A DNA stretch of 64,000 bases from Providencia vermicola (lineage in GTDB: Bacteria; Pseudomonadota; Gammaproteobacteria; Enterobacterales; Enterobacteriaceae). The notes under the pieces are model-generated. The model saw nothing but the letters and a program-made list of their open reading frames with translations, was not told the DNA's origin and searched no databases. Each line of letters starts with the position of its first letter. Position 1 is the first letter of the stretch. A program made the translations under genes and the position numbers. Where the stretch lies: NCBI RefSeq assembly GCF_020381325.1, contig NZ_JAGSPI010000002.1, positions 372,001 through 436,000 on the forward strand, in the 5' to 3' direction. Of this stretch, positions 54,592 to 63,160 are shown piece by piece.

Positions 54592-56067
54592 ATGAGCACA
54601 TTTTTTATGGGTGTTGACCTCGGTGGGACAGTCATTAAAGCGGGGATCTACACACCTGAAGGCCAAGAAATTACCGTTGCTGAGCACCCATTTCCCACCG
54701 AAAGCCCTGAGGCGGGTTTCAGCGAACGCAATATGGACGAATTATGGCAAGCTTCTTGCCATGTTATCCGCGATGCCATCAAAAATAGCCGTTTAAATGC
54801 ATCCCAAATATCTGGCGTCAGCTTTTCTTCACACGGAAAAGGCCTGTACTTATTAGATAAACAAGGTAAACCTGTCCGCAAAGGGATTGTGTCCTCAGAC
54901 TCACGCGCCCAAGCCATTGTCGATAAATGGCATCAAAATGGCACAGCAGACAACGCTTATCCGCTGAGTTTGCAGCAGTTGTGGGCTTCACACCCTGTCG
55001 CATTACTGCGTTGGTTAAAAGAAAATGAGCCTGATAATTACCGTGATACGGCCCATGTTCTGATGGTACACGACTATATTCGGTACCGCCTAACTGGACA
55101 AATCGCGTGTGAAGAAACCAATATTTCAGGTAGCCAGCTGTTTAACCAAATTCAGTCAGGTTATGACCCTAAACTTTGCCAACTCTTCGGCATTGATGAG
55201 GTGAATGACAAACTCGCTCCTGTTATCAATTCCGCAGAGCTTGCGGGGACGGTTACTCGCCAAGCAGCTGAAGAATCAGGCCTTGTGGAAGGAACACCTG
55301 TCTTTGGCGGCTTCTTTGATGTCGTTGGCGCAGCATTAGCATCGGGTGTCAGTCAAAAAGACAAACTCAGCGCAGTTGCAGGGACATGGACAATTTCCAC
55401 TCGTGTTTTCGACGAAATTGTTCCCTCAGACTACCCGTATGTTTGGAGCAAATACTGTATTCCAGGCACCTATTTTGTCCATGAGGGGAGCCCAACGTCA
55501 GCCAGTAATTTGGCGTGGTTTACGCGCCATTTCTTCAACCAACGGTTGCAAGATTATGACGTACTAAACCATTGCGTTGCCGAAGGGGCAACACGGAAAA
55601 ACGATATTTTATTCTTTCCATGGCTGTACGGTTCGAACTACCACAGTAACCTGCATGGCGGGTTATTAGGGTTAAGCTCACACCATACCGACGCTGACAT
55701 TGTTTACGCTATTTACCAAGGTATCGTGTTCTCGCATCTGCTGCACCAAGACCGCATTGTTGGCCTTGATAATGCCACTGAATCCATCCGTTTCACGGGT
55801 GGGCCAACACAATCACCACTGTGGATGCAGATGTTCTGTGATGCCAGTAATTTGCCGCTAGATGTTGTGAACGTGCAGCAATCAGGCTGCCAAGCTGCGG
55901 CATTGTGTGCTGCGGTAGGGAGCGGGTATTATTCAGGTTTTGATGCAGCGATTGCCGCGAGTACGCCCAAAATCACTACTTACCAACCTAATGCGCTAGG
56001 CCATCAGCAATTACGTGATAAATTCACGCGTTTTAAAGCGGTCGCGGATGCATTAAGTCGTCATTAA
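54592..56067 (+). CDS. FGGY-family L-xylulokinase (LyxK-like)
   Basis: A 491-residue sugar kinase of the FGGY family, most similar to E. coli LyxK. Shared stretches are GVDLGGTVIKAGIYT, AGFSERNMDELWQ, GKGLYLLDKQGKPVRKGI, ALLRWLKENEPD, EETNISGSQLFN and FHEGSPTSASNLAWFT-like sequence. It should phosphorylate L-xylulose at C5. ATG 54592 has AAGGAG upstream; the ORF is open to an earlier TTG inside the epimerase gene. With the UlaE-like and AraD-like enzymes it completes a path to D-xylulose 5-phosphate. A terminator follows. L-ribulose is an alternative substrate. Confidence 0.82.
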   Translation: MSTFFMGVDLGGTVIKAGIYTPEGQEITVAEHPFPTESPEAGFSERNMDELWQASCHVIRDAIKNSRLNASQISGVSFSSHGKGLYLLDKQGKPVRKGIVSSDSRAQAIVDKWHQNGTADNAYPLSLQQLWASHPVALLRWLKENEPDNYRDTAHVLMVHDYIRYRLTGQIACEETNISGSQLFNQIQSGYDPKLCQLFGIDEVNDKLAPVINSAELAGTVTRQAAEESGLVEGTPVFGGFFDVVGAALASGVSQKDKLSAVAGTWTISTRVFDEIVPSDYPYVWSKYCIPGTYFVHEGSPTSASNLAWFTRHFFNQRLQDYDVLNHCVAEGATRKNDILFFPWLYGSNYHSNLHGGLLGLSSHHTDADIVYAIYQGIVFSHLLHQDRIVGLDNATESIRFTGGPTQSPLWMQMFCDASNLPLDVVNVQQSGCQAAALCAAVGSGYYSGFDAAIAASTPKITTYQPNALGHQQLRDKFTRFKAVADALSRH

Positions 56068-56080
56068 ATACACGTAAATC

Positions 56081-56119
56081 ATAAAGGCAGCGCGGATATT
56101 AAGCCCTGCCTTTATTTTT
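56081..56119. terminator. Bidirectional terminator after the kinase gene
   Basis: ATAAAGGCAG (56081-56090) pairs exactly with CTGCCTTTAT (56106-56115) around a 15-base loop, followed by TTTTG. It lies between the convergent kinase and phosphoethanolamine-transferase-like genes. Confidence 0.85.
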
Positions 56120-56125
56120 GTTCAA

Positions 56126-57469
56126 TTAATCCGCAACAACTTTTGTGTTAACCGTTACAGGAGAAAGTACGGTATCCTGCGGCAAGCTATCGTACTTCAC
56201 AAACTCATCTCGTGGGAAAACAAACACATCGATATCTTTTTCTGGTGTGATGGTGTCCGCGACAATACTTTTAGCTGGTGATGTCAGGTTCGTTTCAACC
56301 CCTAACCAAGACGCAAAGTAATCAAACAAATTCCACTCACTTAACGTTTCATCACGAAATTCCCGTTGTGTATCGTCCGAATTCATCACCACTAACGGAA
56401 TTTGATACGCCCCTTTCACCAATTGTCCGTGGCGTAGATACAAGTTGCCCTCTTTAATGAAGCCTTTATATTCTGCCTCCAAAGCCGCAACGTGTTGCTT
56501 ATTCGCTTTCACTAAACCTTGCCCATGGTCAGCAAAATACAAGATGGAGAATGGGTTTTCACCATTTTTATTGTTTTCTTGCAAAATGTTATACACATCA
56601 CCAATAAAATCATCACTGAGTTTTATCCCTGATACATAACAATTCACCAGACTACCCCACCCTGTATCAAACTGCTCAGGATTGATGTTGTAGTTCTCTT
56701 TGATAAGCCCACATGCGCCTTTTGGCCAGCCATCATGATGTGGCCCCCACATATGCACAAAAATCACTTTTTCTTTGTCTGACGGGTTATTTAATGCAGC
56801 TTTAAAGGCAGGCAACATTTTGAAGTCGTTAGTGAGTTTATTCACACTATCGTCAACCGTGAATTTCTCTTGTACAAACAAGTTTTCAAACCCGACTTTG
56901 CTGTCCCTTACAGGTAAAAAATAATTGGCTTTTAAAAAGTAGTTCGTAAAGCCAATTTCGTCGTCCCCAAAACTACCGTTATTACCAATATAGTAGGTTT
57001 CATAGCCCGCTTGGTTGGCAAGGTCAACAATGGAGTTATTGTTGTAATATGGCTTTTCGTGGTGCTCAGTGATAGTGCTGAGATCATTTTTGGCTAATGC
57101 ACGAGTCAGCGTTGGCACTGTATTCGACGCAGCGCTGATAAAGTGGTTAAAAAAACGGCCATTTACAGAAGACAGAAATGGCGTGTTTTCTAATGGGTAG
57201 CCATAGGTGTGCATATAGTTTTTATTGGTACTTTCCCCGATGATGACGACTTTTATCTTGTATTTGTCCGCACTTTTTTTGGTAATTTGAATATCTGTTT
57301 TGGTATTCACGCCATAACATAGATCCGCGTTGGATTTTGCTGCTTGTATGAGTTCAGGCGTACATGCTTTGGTATACACCCCTGCATTTTCGGTGGTGTT
57401 CGCCTGCGCCCATGAAACTGTGGTCAGTAACAGCGTGCTGTAGAGTGCAGTGGTATTGATTAATTTCAT
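56126..57469 (-). CDS. Soluble periplasmic phosphoethanolamine-transferase-like sulfatase-fold protein
   Basis: A 447-residue protein with a cleavable signal peptide (MKLINTTALYSTLLLTTVSWAQA) and a sulfatase-fold catalytic domain of the EptA/CptA type: VVIIGESTNKNYMHTYGYP with the metal glutamate Glu79 and Ser80/Thr81 at the nucleophile position, NTVPTLTRAL, FVHMWGPHHDGWP and YFADHGQGL. It lacks the four or five N-terminal membrane segments that normally anchor these transferases. ATG 57469 has AAGGA upstream; the ATG at 57484 has none. It stands alone. It may modify a periplasmic glycan or act as a hydrolase; the substrate is unknown. Confidence 0.72.
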   Translation of the reverse strand: MKLINTTALYSTLLLTTVSWAQANTTENAGVYTKACTPELIQAAKSNADLCYGVNTKTDIQITKKSADKYKIKVVIIGESTNKNYMHTYGYPLENTPFLSSVNGRFFNHFISAASNTVPTLTRALAKNDLSTITEHHEKPYYNNNSIVDLANQAGYETYYIGNNGSFGDDEIGFTNYFLKANYFLPVRDSKVGFENLFVQEKFTVDDSVNKLTNDFKMLPAFKAALNNPSDKEKVIFVHMWGPHHDGWPKGACGLIKENYNINPEQFDTGWGSLVNCYVSGIKLSDDFIGDVYNILQENNKNGENPFSILYFADHGQGLVKANKQHVAALEAEYKGFIKEGNLYLRHGQLVKGAYQIPLVVMNSDDTQREFRDETLSEWNLFDYFASWLGVETNLTSPAKSIVADTITPEKDIDVFVFPRDEFVKYDSLPQDTVLSPVTVNTKVVAD

Positions 57470-57981
57470 CTCCAGATCCTTCATTTTTATCGTTTATTTT
57501 TTCTATACTGATGGAGCAAACCGATAAAATTTTTTGCATGGCTTTTCGTACAATTTTTTCCATTGTGCTATTGCCTAACAGCATGCACCAAAATTTCATC
57601 ATTAAATTAATATATTGAAATAATATTTCATTAGAAGCGTTAGGTTAAGAAATTGGGATACAAGTACCAATAAAAAATATCTAAAATGGAAGGCAAAATA
57701 CCTTGTTTTTATTATTACAGCCTTTACTCAGCTTTTAATTTCTTTATTAAACAAATAATTACTGAGTTATAACTGCCTTCCTATTCGGCATTTTTTTACT
57801 TGCATTCATTACATTAAGAGTTGTGATGGAGATCGGTAATTCAGCGTTTACCGAGTCTGGATTAGTGATATAGCTCTGATTTTCCATTTTCCTCGCTAGA
57901 AACCAAAATGGAACCGATTCCATAATAAGTTATTCGCAATGGTAATGGGGTTTGTCCCTTCCAAGAAGGCAGAGGAAAGTC
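57470..57981. other. Divergent intergenic region upstream of kguE
   Basis: A 512-base AT-rich stretch. It contains a 7-base inverted repeat TCGGTAA/TTACCGA at 57833-57854, the PtxS-like operator at 57909-57922 and the kguE ribosome site. No gene is visible. Confidence 0.5.
57909..57922. promoter_or_regulatory. LacI-type (PtxS-like) operator upstream of kguE
   Basis: TGGAACCGATTCCA is a near palindrome with the central CG typical of LacI-family sites. It matches the known Pseudomonas PtxS operator TGAAACCGGTTTCA at 11 of 14 positions. It lies 60 bases upstream of kguE, where a repressor would block transcription. The LacI gene lies at the other end of the operon. Confidence 0.6.
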
Positions 57982-58734
57982 ATGAGCAAAGAGATTATTG
58001 TCGTCACCGCCGCCTACGGCGCACAAACCGTAAAACAACTTGGTGGTCAACAGGCTTTATTTGATGTTATTCAAGGAGCAAATGCGGATGGTGTCGAGAT
58101 CCGTCAAGAGTTACTGCTCCCTAACGATAAGCTTGATGATATTGCTAATGGGCTGCAAGCAAGGCAACTCAGTGCGGTCTATTCTGTGCCAGATACCTTA
58201 TTTCAGCACCATTCACCGATTGAAATCACAAAGCTACAGCGTTATTTCGACGATGCAAAAAAGTTGAATGCCCGCTTCCTTAAACTCTCGTTAGGTGACC
58301 TGCCAGAACAGTACAATTTAACGGACGTTATTAACCTACTCAAACATTATTCCACCCAATTAGTTATCGAAAATGACCAAACAAAAGTCGGTGGTCATAT
58401 TGCTCCACTCAAACACTTTTTTAAGGATGTCGTGGCGCAAAATATGCCAATCAAAATGGCATTCGATATGGCCAATTGGCACTGGCTCGATGAAAACCCT
58501 GTCATTGCCGCGCAACACTTTGCCCCTTTGGTCGCCTACATCCACGTAAAAGCCAGCCAGTTACGTGCAGATAATAAATGCGTTGCTGTTGCCCTTGATG
58601 ATAGCGACGGGTTATGGAAAGCCGTCTTAAGCTTACTGCCTAACGACGTTCCCCGCGGGATTGAATTCCCTCTTGAGGGTGATGACCTACGTGCAGTAAC
58701 CGAACACTATGTTTCTCTGTTAAAGGAGATTTAA
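57982..58734 (+). CDS. kguE: KguE-like sugar phosphate isomerase/epimerase (TIM barrel)
   Basis: A 250-residue TIM-barrel protein of the xylose isomerase/AP endonuclease 2 group. Residues VIENDQTKVGG, KMAFDMANWHW and AYIHVKAS line up with the metal-binding strands. It is the first gene of a kguE-kguK-kguT-kguD order identical to the 2-ketogluconate operon of Pseudomonas. The reaction of KguE is not well defined. ATG 57982 has GAGGAAAG upstream. The next gene starts three bases after its stop. Confidence 0.78.
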   Translation: MSKEIIVVTAAYGAQTVKQLGGQQALFDVIQGANADGVEIRQELLLPNDKLDDIANGLQARQLSAVYSVPDTLFQHHSPIEITKLQRYFDDAKKLNARFLKLSLGDLPEQYNLTDVINLLKHYSTQLVIENDQTKVGGHIAPLKHFFKDVVAQNMPIKMAFDMANWHWLDENPVIAAQHFAPLVAYIHVKASQLRADNKCVAVALDDSDGLWKAVLSLLPNDVPRGIEFPLEGDDLRAVTEHYVSLLKEI

Positions 58735-58737
58735 TTT

Positions 58738-59721
58738 ATGAAAAATCAATTAGATGTTGTGACCCTCGGCGAAGCCATGATGATGTTTGTGGCGACAAAT
58801 ACCGGTGAGCTCCATGAAGTTGAAAGCTTTGTTCGCCGTGCTGCGGGGGCAGAACTGAATGTGGCGATAGGCCTTTCCCGTATCGGCTTAAAAAGCGGTT
58901 GGGTAAGTCGCCTAGGCAATGACTCTTTTGGCCGCTTTATCCAAAGTACATTAGATAAAGAACATGTTGATCATCAATGTGTTAAATTCGATGATAATAA
59001 CCCAACGGGCTTTCAACTCAAGTCTAAAGCTGAAAATGGAACCGATCCCAAAGTGGAGTATTTCCGTAAAGGTTCAGCGGCAAGTCATTTAGATCTCACT
59101 GATTTCAATGAAGATTATTTTTCCTCTGCACGCCACTTACATTTAAGCGGCGTCGCCGCAGCGCTTTCTGCCACCAGCTACCAATTATCACTCTATGCAG
59201 CGAAATGGATGCAAAATGCAGGAAAAACATTATCTTTCGACCCTAATTTGCGCCCATCTTTATGGAAAAGTGAAAGTGATATGGTAATGCAATTAAACCA
59301 GCTAGCCTTTCATGCCAATTGGGTCTTGCCCGGTTTAAAAGAGGGAAAAATCCTCACAGGTTTTGACCAACCCGAAGCCATCGCTGATTTTTACCTCTCC
59401 CAAGGGGTAGAAGCTGTAATCATCAAAACGGGCGAGCAAGGTGCTTACTATAAAACATCGAATAACCAACAAGGTATCGTCCCTGCTTGCTTAGTGAAAA
59501 ATGTAGTGGATACCGTTGGCGCTGGTGATGGCTTTGCCGTTGGGGTTATTAGCGCGCTTATTGAAGGGTTATCTTTACCTCAAGCCGTCGAAAGAGGAAA
59601 CTTTATCGGTGCAAGGGCTATCCAAGTGATTGGTGATAGTGAAGGCTTACCGACCAAAGCGCAGTTACAGCAAGAAATGATGACATTTTCCCCCTCAACT
59701 ACCGCAGATGCTGCGTGCTAA
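58738..59721 (+). CDS. kguK: 2-ketogluconate kinase KguK (PfkB family)
   Basis: A 327-residue ribokinase-type kinase. GAELNVAIGLSRIG near residue 40 and the C-terminal DTVGAGDGFAVG anion-hole motif are the PfkB signatures. In the kgu pathway it phosphorylates 2-ketogluconate to 2-keto-6-phosphogluconate. On sequence alone it is hard to tell from 2-keto-3-deoxygluconate kinase; the operon order is the reason for this call. It lies three bases after kguE and 13 before kguT. Confidence 0.78.
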   Translation: MKNQLDVVTLGEAMMMFVATNTGELHEVESFVRRAAGAELNVAIGLSRIGLKSGWVSRLGNDSFGRFIQSTLDKEHVDHQCVKFDDNNPTGFQLKSKAENGTDPKVEYFRKGSAASHLDLTDFNEDYFSSARHLHLSGVAAALSATSYQLSLYAAKWMQNAGKTLSFDPNLRPSLWKSESDMVMQLNQLAFHANWVLPGLKEGKILTGFDQPEAIADFYLSQGVEAVIIKTGEQGAYYKTSNNQQGIVPACLVKNVVDTVGAGDGFAVGVISALIEGLSLPQAVERGNFIGARAIQVIGDSEGLPTKAQLQQEMMTFSPSTTADAAC

Positions 59722-59734
59722 GAAGGAGTAGATT

Positions 59735-61015
59735 ATGACAACTAGAGCACCTGCGATGTCACGTTGGTGGCGCATTATGCCAATCGTGTTTATCACCTAC
59801 AGCCTTGCCTATCTCGACCGCGCTAACTACAGCTTTGCCGCCGCTGCAGGGATCAACGCCGATTTAGGTATCACCAAAGGGATGTCCTCTCTGCTTGGCT
59901 CCCTGTTTTTCTTAGGGTACTTTTTCTTCCAGATCCCTGGCGCTATTTATGCGGAGAAACGCAGCGTCAGAAAACTGATTTTCGCCTGTATTTTCCTATG
60001 GGGTATGTTTGCTAGCTTGACAGGAATGGTCAGCAATATCCCCATGTTGGTGATTATCCGTTTCAGCTTAGGTGTGGTCGAAGCCGCGGTCATGCCCGCC
60101 ATGCTTATCTACATCAGTAACTGGTTCACTCAATCCGAACGCTCACGAGCGAATACCTTTTTAATTTTAGGCAATCCCGTAACAGTGTTATGGATGTCAG
60201 TGTTATCGGGTTACTTAATCCAAGCTTTTGGTTGGCGTGAAATGTTTATCATCGAAGGTGTTCCAGCAGTTTTATGGGCATTTTTCTGGTGGCGAACTGC
60301 ACGTGATAAACCAAGCCAAGTTAATTGGTTAAGCCAGCAAGAAAAAGCCGATTTAGACAAAATCCTCAGTGATGAACAAAAAAATATTAAACCTGTACGC
60401 AATTACCGCGAGGCGTTCAAATCACGTAATGTTGTGCTGCTGTGCGCACAATATTTCTGCTGGAGCATCGGGGTTTATGGCTTTGTGTTATGGCTACCCT
60501 CGATTATTCGCGGTGCATCAAACTTAGGCATGGTAGAAACTGGCTGGCTCTCTGCGGTGCCATATCTTGCCGCCACATTGGCGATGATTTTGGTATCATG
60601 GGCTTCAGACCGTATGCATAACCGTAAATTATTTGTCTGGCCAATGCTCTTAATCGGCGCAGTGTGCTTTCTTGGTTCTTACATGCTAGGCAATTCCAAT
60701 TTCTGGTTATCTTATACATTACTGGTGATTGCGGGTGCCGCCATGTACGCACCTTATGGCCCATTCTTTGCGATTATCCCTGAAATGTTACCGAAAAACG
60801 TCGCTGGGGGCGCAATGGCGTTGATCAATAGCATGGGGGCCTTGGGGTCATTCTTTGGCTCATGGTTTGTCGGTTACCTCAATGGTGCCACCGGTAGCCC
60901 AAGTGCTTCCTATATGTTTATGGGTCTGGCATTGTTAGCCTCAGTGTTCTTTACGCTAATTGTGAAACCCAACCAAGAACCGAGCAGCGGTTCCGCTATC
61001 GCCAAACACGCTTAA
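59735..61015 (+). CDS. kguT: 2-ketogluconate transporter KguT (MFS)
   Basis: A 426-residue MFS transporter of the phthalate permease family with twelve predicted segments. YLDRANYSFAAAAGINADLGITKGMSSLLGSLFFLGYFFFQIPG and NTFLILGNPVTVLWMSVLSGY are typical of KguT-like 2-ketogluconate carriers. An AAGGAG site precedes the ATG. It is placed between the kinase and the reductase, as in Pseudomonas kguEKTD. Transport of other aldonates is possible. Confidence 0.8.
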   Translation: MTTRAPAMSRWWRIMPIVFITYSLAYLDRANYSFAAAAGINADLGITKGMSSLLGSLFFLGYFFFQIPGAIYAEKRSVRKLIFACIFLWGMFASLTGMVSNIPMLVIIRFSLGVVEAAVMPAMLIYISNWFTQSERSRANTFLILGNPVTVLWMSVLSGYLIQAFGWREMFIIEGVPAVLWAFFWWRTARDKPSQVNWLSQQEKADLDKILSDEQKNIKPVRNYREAFKSRNVVLLCAQYFCWSIGVYGFVLWLPSIIRGASNLGMVETGWLSAVPYLAATLAMILVSWASDRMHNRKLFVWPMLLIGAVCFLGSYMLGNSNFWLSYTLLVIAGAAMYAPYGPFFAIIPEMLPKNVAGGAMALINSMGALGSFFGSWFVGYLNGATGSPSASYMFMGLALLASVFFTLIVKPNQEPSSGSAIAKHA

Positions 61016-61027
61016 TAAGGGGCAACC

Positions 61028-62008
61028 ATGAAAAAGAATGTTATTTTGTATAAAACGATCCCCGATACGCAACTTGCACGCTTACAGCAGCAATTTAATG
61101 TTACTGTTTTTGATGAAATGACAGAAGAAAACAGAGCGGGTTTCCAGCAAGCATTAAGTACCGCCGAGGGTATTATTGGCGCAAGCTACCCGATTACAGC
61201 AAAAGAGCTGGCCCTTGCGCCACACCTAAAAGCAGCTTCAACCATTTCAGTAGGCGTTGACCAGTTTGACATTGACGCAATGAATGCGCGGAAAATCCCC
61301 TTAATGCACACCCCCAATGTGCTTACTGAAACCACCGCAGACACTATTTTTGCCTTAGTACTTTGCAGTGCCCGCCGCATTATCGAAATGGCGGAAATGG
61401 TGAAAAATGGTCAATGGACAAAAAGCATTGGCGAAAGTGATTACGGCAGTAACGTGAATGGTAAAACCATCGGTATTTTAGGTATGGGTCGCATTGGTTA
61501 TGCCGTGGCAAAGCGTGCAAATGCCGGCTTTGGCATGCCAGTTCTCTATTACAGCAACCATGCACATGCAGAGGCTGAGACAAAACTGAATGCCCGACGC
61601 TGTGATTTAGATACGCTACTGAAAGAGTCTGACTTTGTTTGTGTGGTAGTCCCATTGTTGCCATCCACGGAAAAACTGATCGGTAAAACCGAACTGGCGA
61701 AAATGAAACCTAGTGCGTTTTTGATCAATGGTTCTCGCGGGAAAATTATTGATGAAGCGGCGCTGATCGCAGCCTTAGAAAATGGGACGATACGCGGTGC
61801 GGGCTTGGATGTGTTTGAGGTGGAACCACTACCAACAGATTCTAAACTGCTCACATTACCAAATGTGGTTGCCCTGCCCCACATCGGTTCTGCCACCCAT
61901 GAAACGCGCTATGCAATGGTCGAATGTGCAGTCGATAACCTCATTGCCGCACTAAACGGCGACCTTAGCGAAAATTGCGCCAATATAAGCGCGATACAAG
62001 CACGCTAG
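61028..62008 (+). CDS. kguD: 2-keto-6-phosphogluconate reductase KguD (D-2-hydroxyacid dehydrogenase)
   Basis: A 326-residue enzyme of the D-isomer 2-hydroxyacid dehydrogenase family, close to GhrB/2-ketogluconate reductases. The NAD(P)-binding motif is GILGMGRIGYAVAKR; the catalytic Arg-Glu-His are in NGSRGKIIDE, DVFEVEP and LPHIGSATHE. In the kgu pathway it reduces 2-keto-6-phosphogluconate to 6-phosphogluconate, which enters the pentose phosphate or Entner-Doudoroff pathway. It is the last gene of the operon and is followed by a strong terminator. Confidence 0.85.
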   Translation: MKKNVILYKTIPDTQLARLQQQFNVTVFDEMTEENRAGFQQALSTAEGIIGASYPITAKELALAPHLKAASTISVGVDQFDIDAMNARKIPLMHTPNVLTETTADTIFALVLCSARRIIEMAEMVKNGQWTKSIGESDYGSNVNGKTIGILGMGRIGYAVAKRANAGFGMPVLYYSNHAHAEAETKLNARRCDLDTLLKESDFVCVVVPLLPSTEKLIGKTELAKMKPSAFLINGSRGKIIDEAALIAALENGTIRGAGLDVFEVEPLPTDSKLLTLPNVVALPHIGSATHETRYAMVECAVDNLIAALNGDLSENCANISAIQAR

Positions 62009-62022
62009 TTTCTATCAATAAC

Positions 62023-62046
62023 ACAAAGAGGGGCTCCCCTCTTTGT
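62023..62046. terminator. Bidirectional terminator after kguD
   Basis: ACAAAGAGGGG and CCCCTCTTTGT form an 11-base perfect inverted repeat around two bases (effectively a 4-base loop). It lies between the convergent kguD and LacI genes, only 12 bases before the LacI stop. Confidence 0.85.
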
Positions 62047-62057
62047 TCTATCCTGCC

Positions 62058-63098
62058 CTACAATGTGGTTGAATTCCTCACCACTAACTCACCATGGAAC
62101 AGATATTGTGTTGGGGCTTTTTCGGGGTTTTCCAGCTTTTCTAATAAACACTCAACCGCTTTATGGCCCATTTCCGCTGTAGGTTGTGAAACAGAGGTAA
62201 TCCCTTGCCCAGCAAAGGCCGCCCATTCGAGGTTATCAAAACTGAGAAAACCAATATCTGCTCCCCAACGTAACCCTTGTTGGTTCATCACATAGGCAAG
62301 CTGCAAGGTTAACACACCATTTGCCGCCACAATCGCTTTACGCATACCACGGTGCGAAGCGCAAAAGCTGGCAACGATGGAATCTAATTGCGCTGGGTCT
62401 GGTAAGGTGATTTGGTGAAACTCGCCTTTTACTTGCCCTTGCTGGTTTAGCAAGCGTTGGAAAGTTTGCAGGCGCTCTTTACGCGCGCTGTTATATTCAA
62501 TGGGTTCGGTCACAAAGCAAATGGCCTCGAAACCTTGTTCTATCAAGTGGTTAAATGCCATTTCAGCAGATGCAGGGTTATCTAAACCGACCATATCACA
62601 TGGGAAATCCTCGATTTTTCTATCGAGTAAAACAAAAGGCAATGTGGTTTGGTTTAGCACATCAATAAATTGTGCGTTCACCCCCGCTGAATTAATAATT
62701 AACCCATCAACACGGTAGCCTTTTAATAACTGAATAAATTGGCATTCCAGCTCAATGCTATTGTTTGCATTGCACACCACCGTCATAAAGCCTTGCTTGA
62801 TGGACTCTGACTCGACCCCTTTGAGCACCTCCACCGAGAATGGGTTTCCGATATCGGCAATAATCAACCCTATCAACCCTGTACGGCCATGCTTTAAGCT
62901 ACGCGCCATTTGGTTTGGGCGATAATTCAGTTCTTGGATTGCAGCTTCAATACGTTGGCGCATGTTATCCGACAGCAAATGCAATTCACCGTTTAAATAA
63001 CGTGAGATACTGGTTTTCCCTGCCTGTGCTTTGGCAGCCACATCTTTGATTGTTGCTACTTTTTGAATTTTTGGTGCCATCGCGCGCGTTTTTTCCAT
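62058..63098 (-). CDS. LacI-family repressor, PtxS-like
   Basis: A 346-residue LacI-type regulator. The helix-turn-helix is at residues 16-38 (TIKDVAAKAQAGKTSISRYLNG), followed by the hinge helix NYRPNQMARSLKHGRTG and a periplasmic-binding-fold sensor domain. It is convergent with the kgu operon, and PtxS is the known repressor of kgu genes in Pseudomonas, with 2-ketogluconate as effector. A PtxS-like operator precedes kguE. The start at 63098 has no clear ribosome site; ATG 63080 is an alternative. The ptxS identity is inferred from context. Confidence 0.82.
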   Translation of the reverse strand: MEKTRAMAPKIQKVATIKDVAAKAQAGKTSISRYLNGELHLLSDNMRQRIEAAIQELNYRPNQMARSLKHGRTGLIGLIIADIGNPFSVEVLKGVESESIKQGFMTVVCNANNSIELECQFIQLLKGYRVDGLIINSAGVNAQFIDVLNQTTLPFVLLDRKIEDFPCDMVGLDNPASAEMAFNHLIEQGFEAICFVTEPIEYNSARKERLQTFQRLLNQQGQVKGEFHQITLPDPAQLDSIVASFCASHRGMRKAIVAANGVLTLQLAYVMNQQGLRWGADIGFLSFDNLEWAAFAGQGITSVSQPTAEMGHKAVECLLEKLENPEKAPTQYLFHGELVVRNSTTL

Positions 63099-63160
63099 GT
63101 GATGAAAAGAAAGGCTAATGCCTTATCTTACTCGAATTAATAGCAATTTACTTGCCATAT

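Noticed and set aside
61549-61896. 115-residue open frame opposite kguD
   Set aside because: Reverse-strand shadow of kguD; low-complexity serine-rich translation with no motif.
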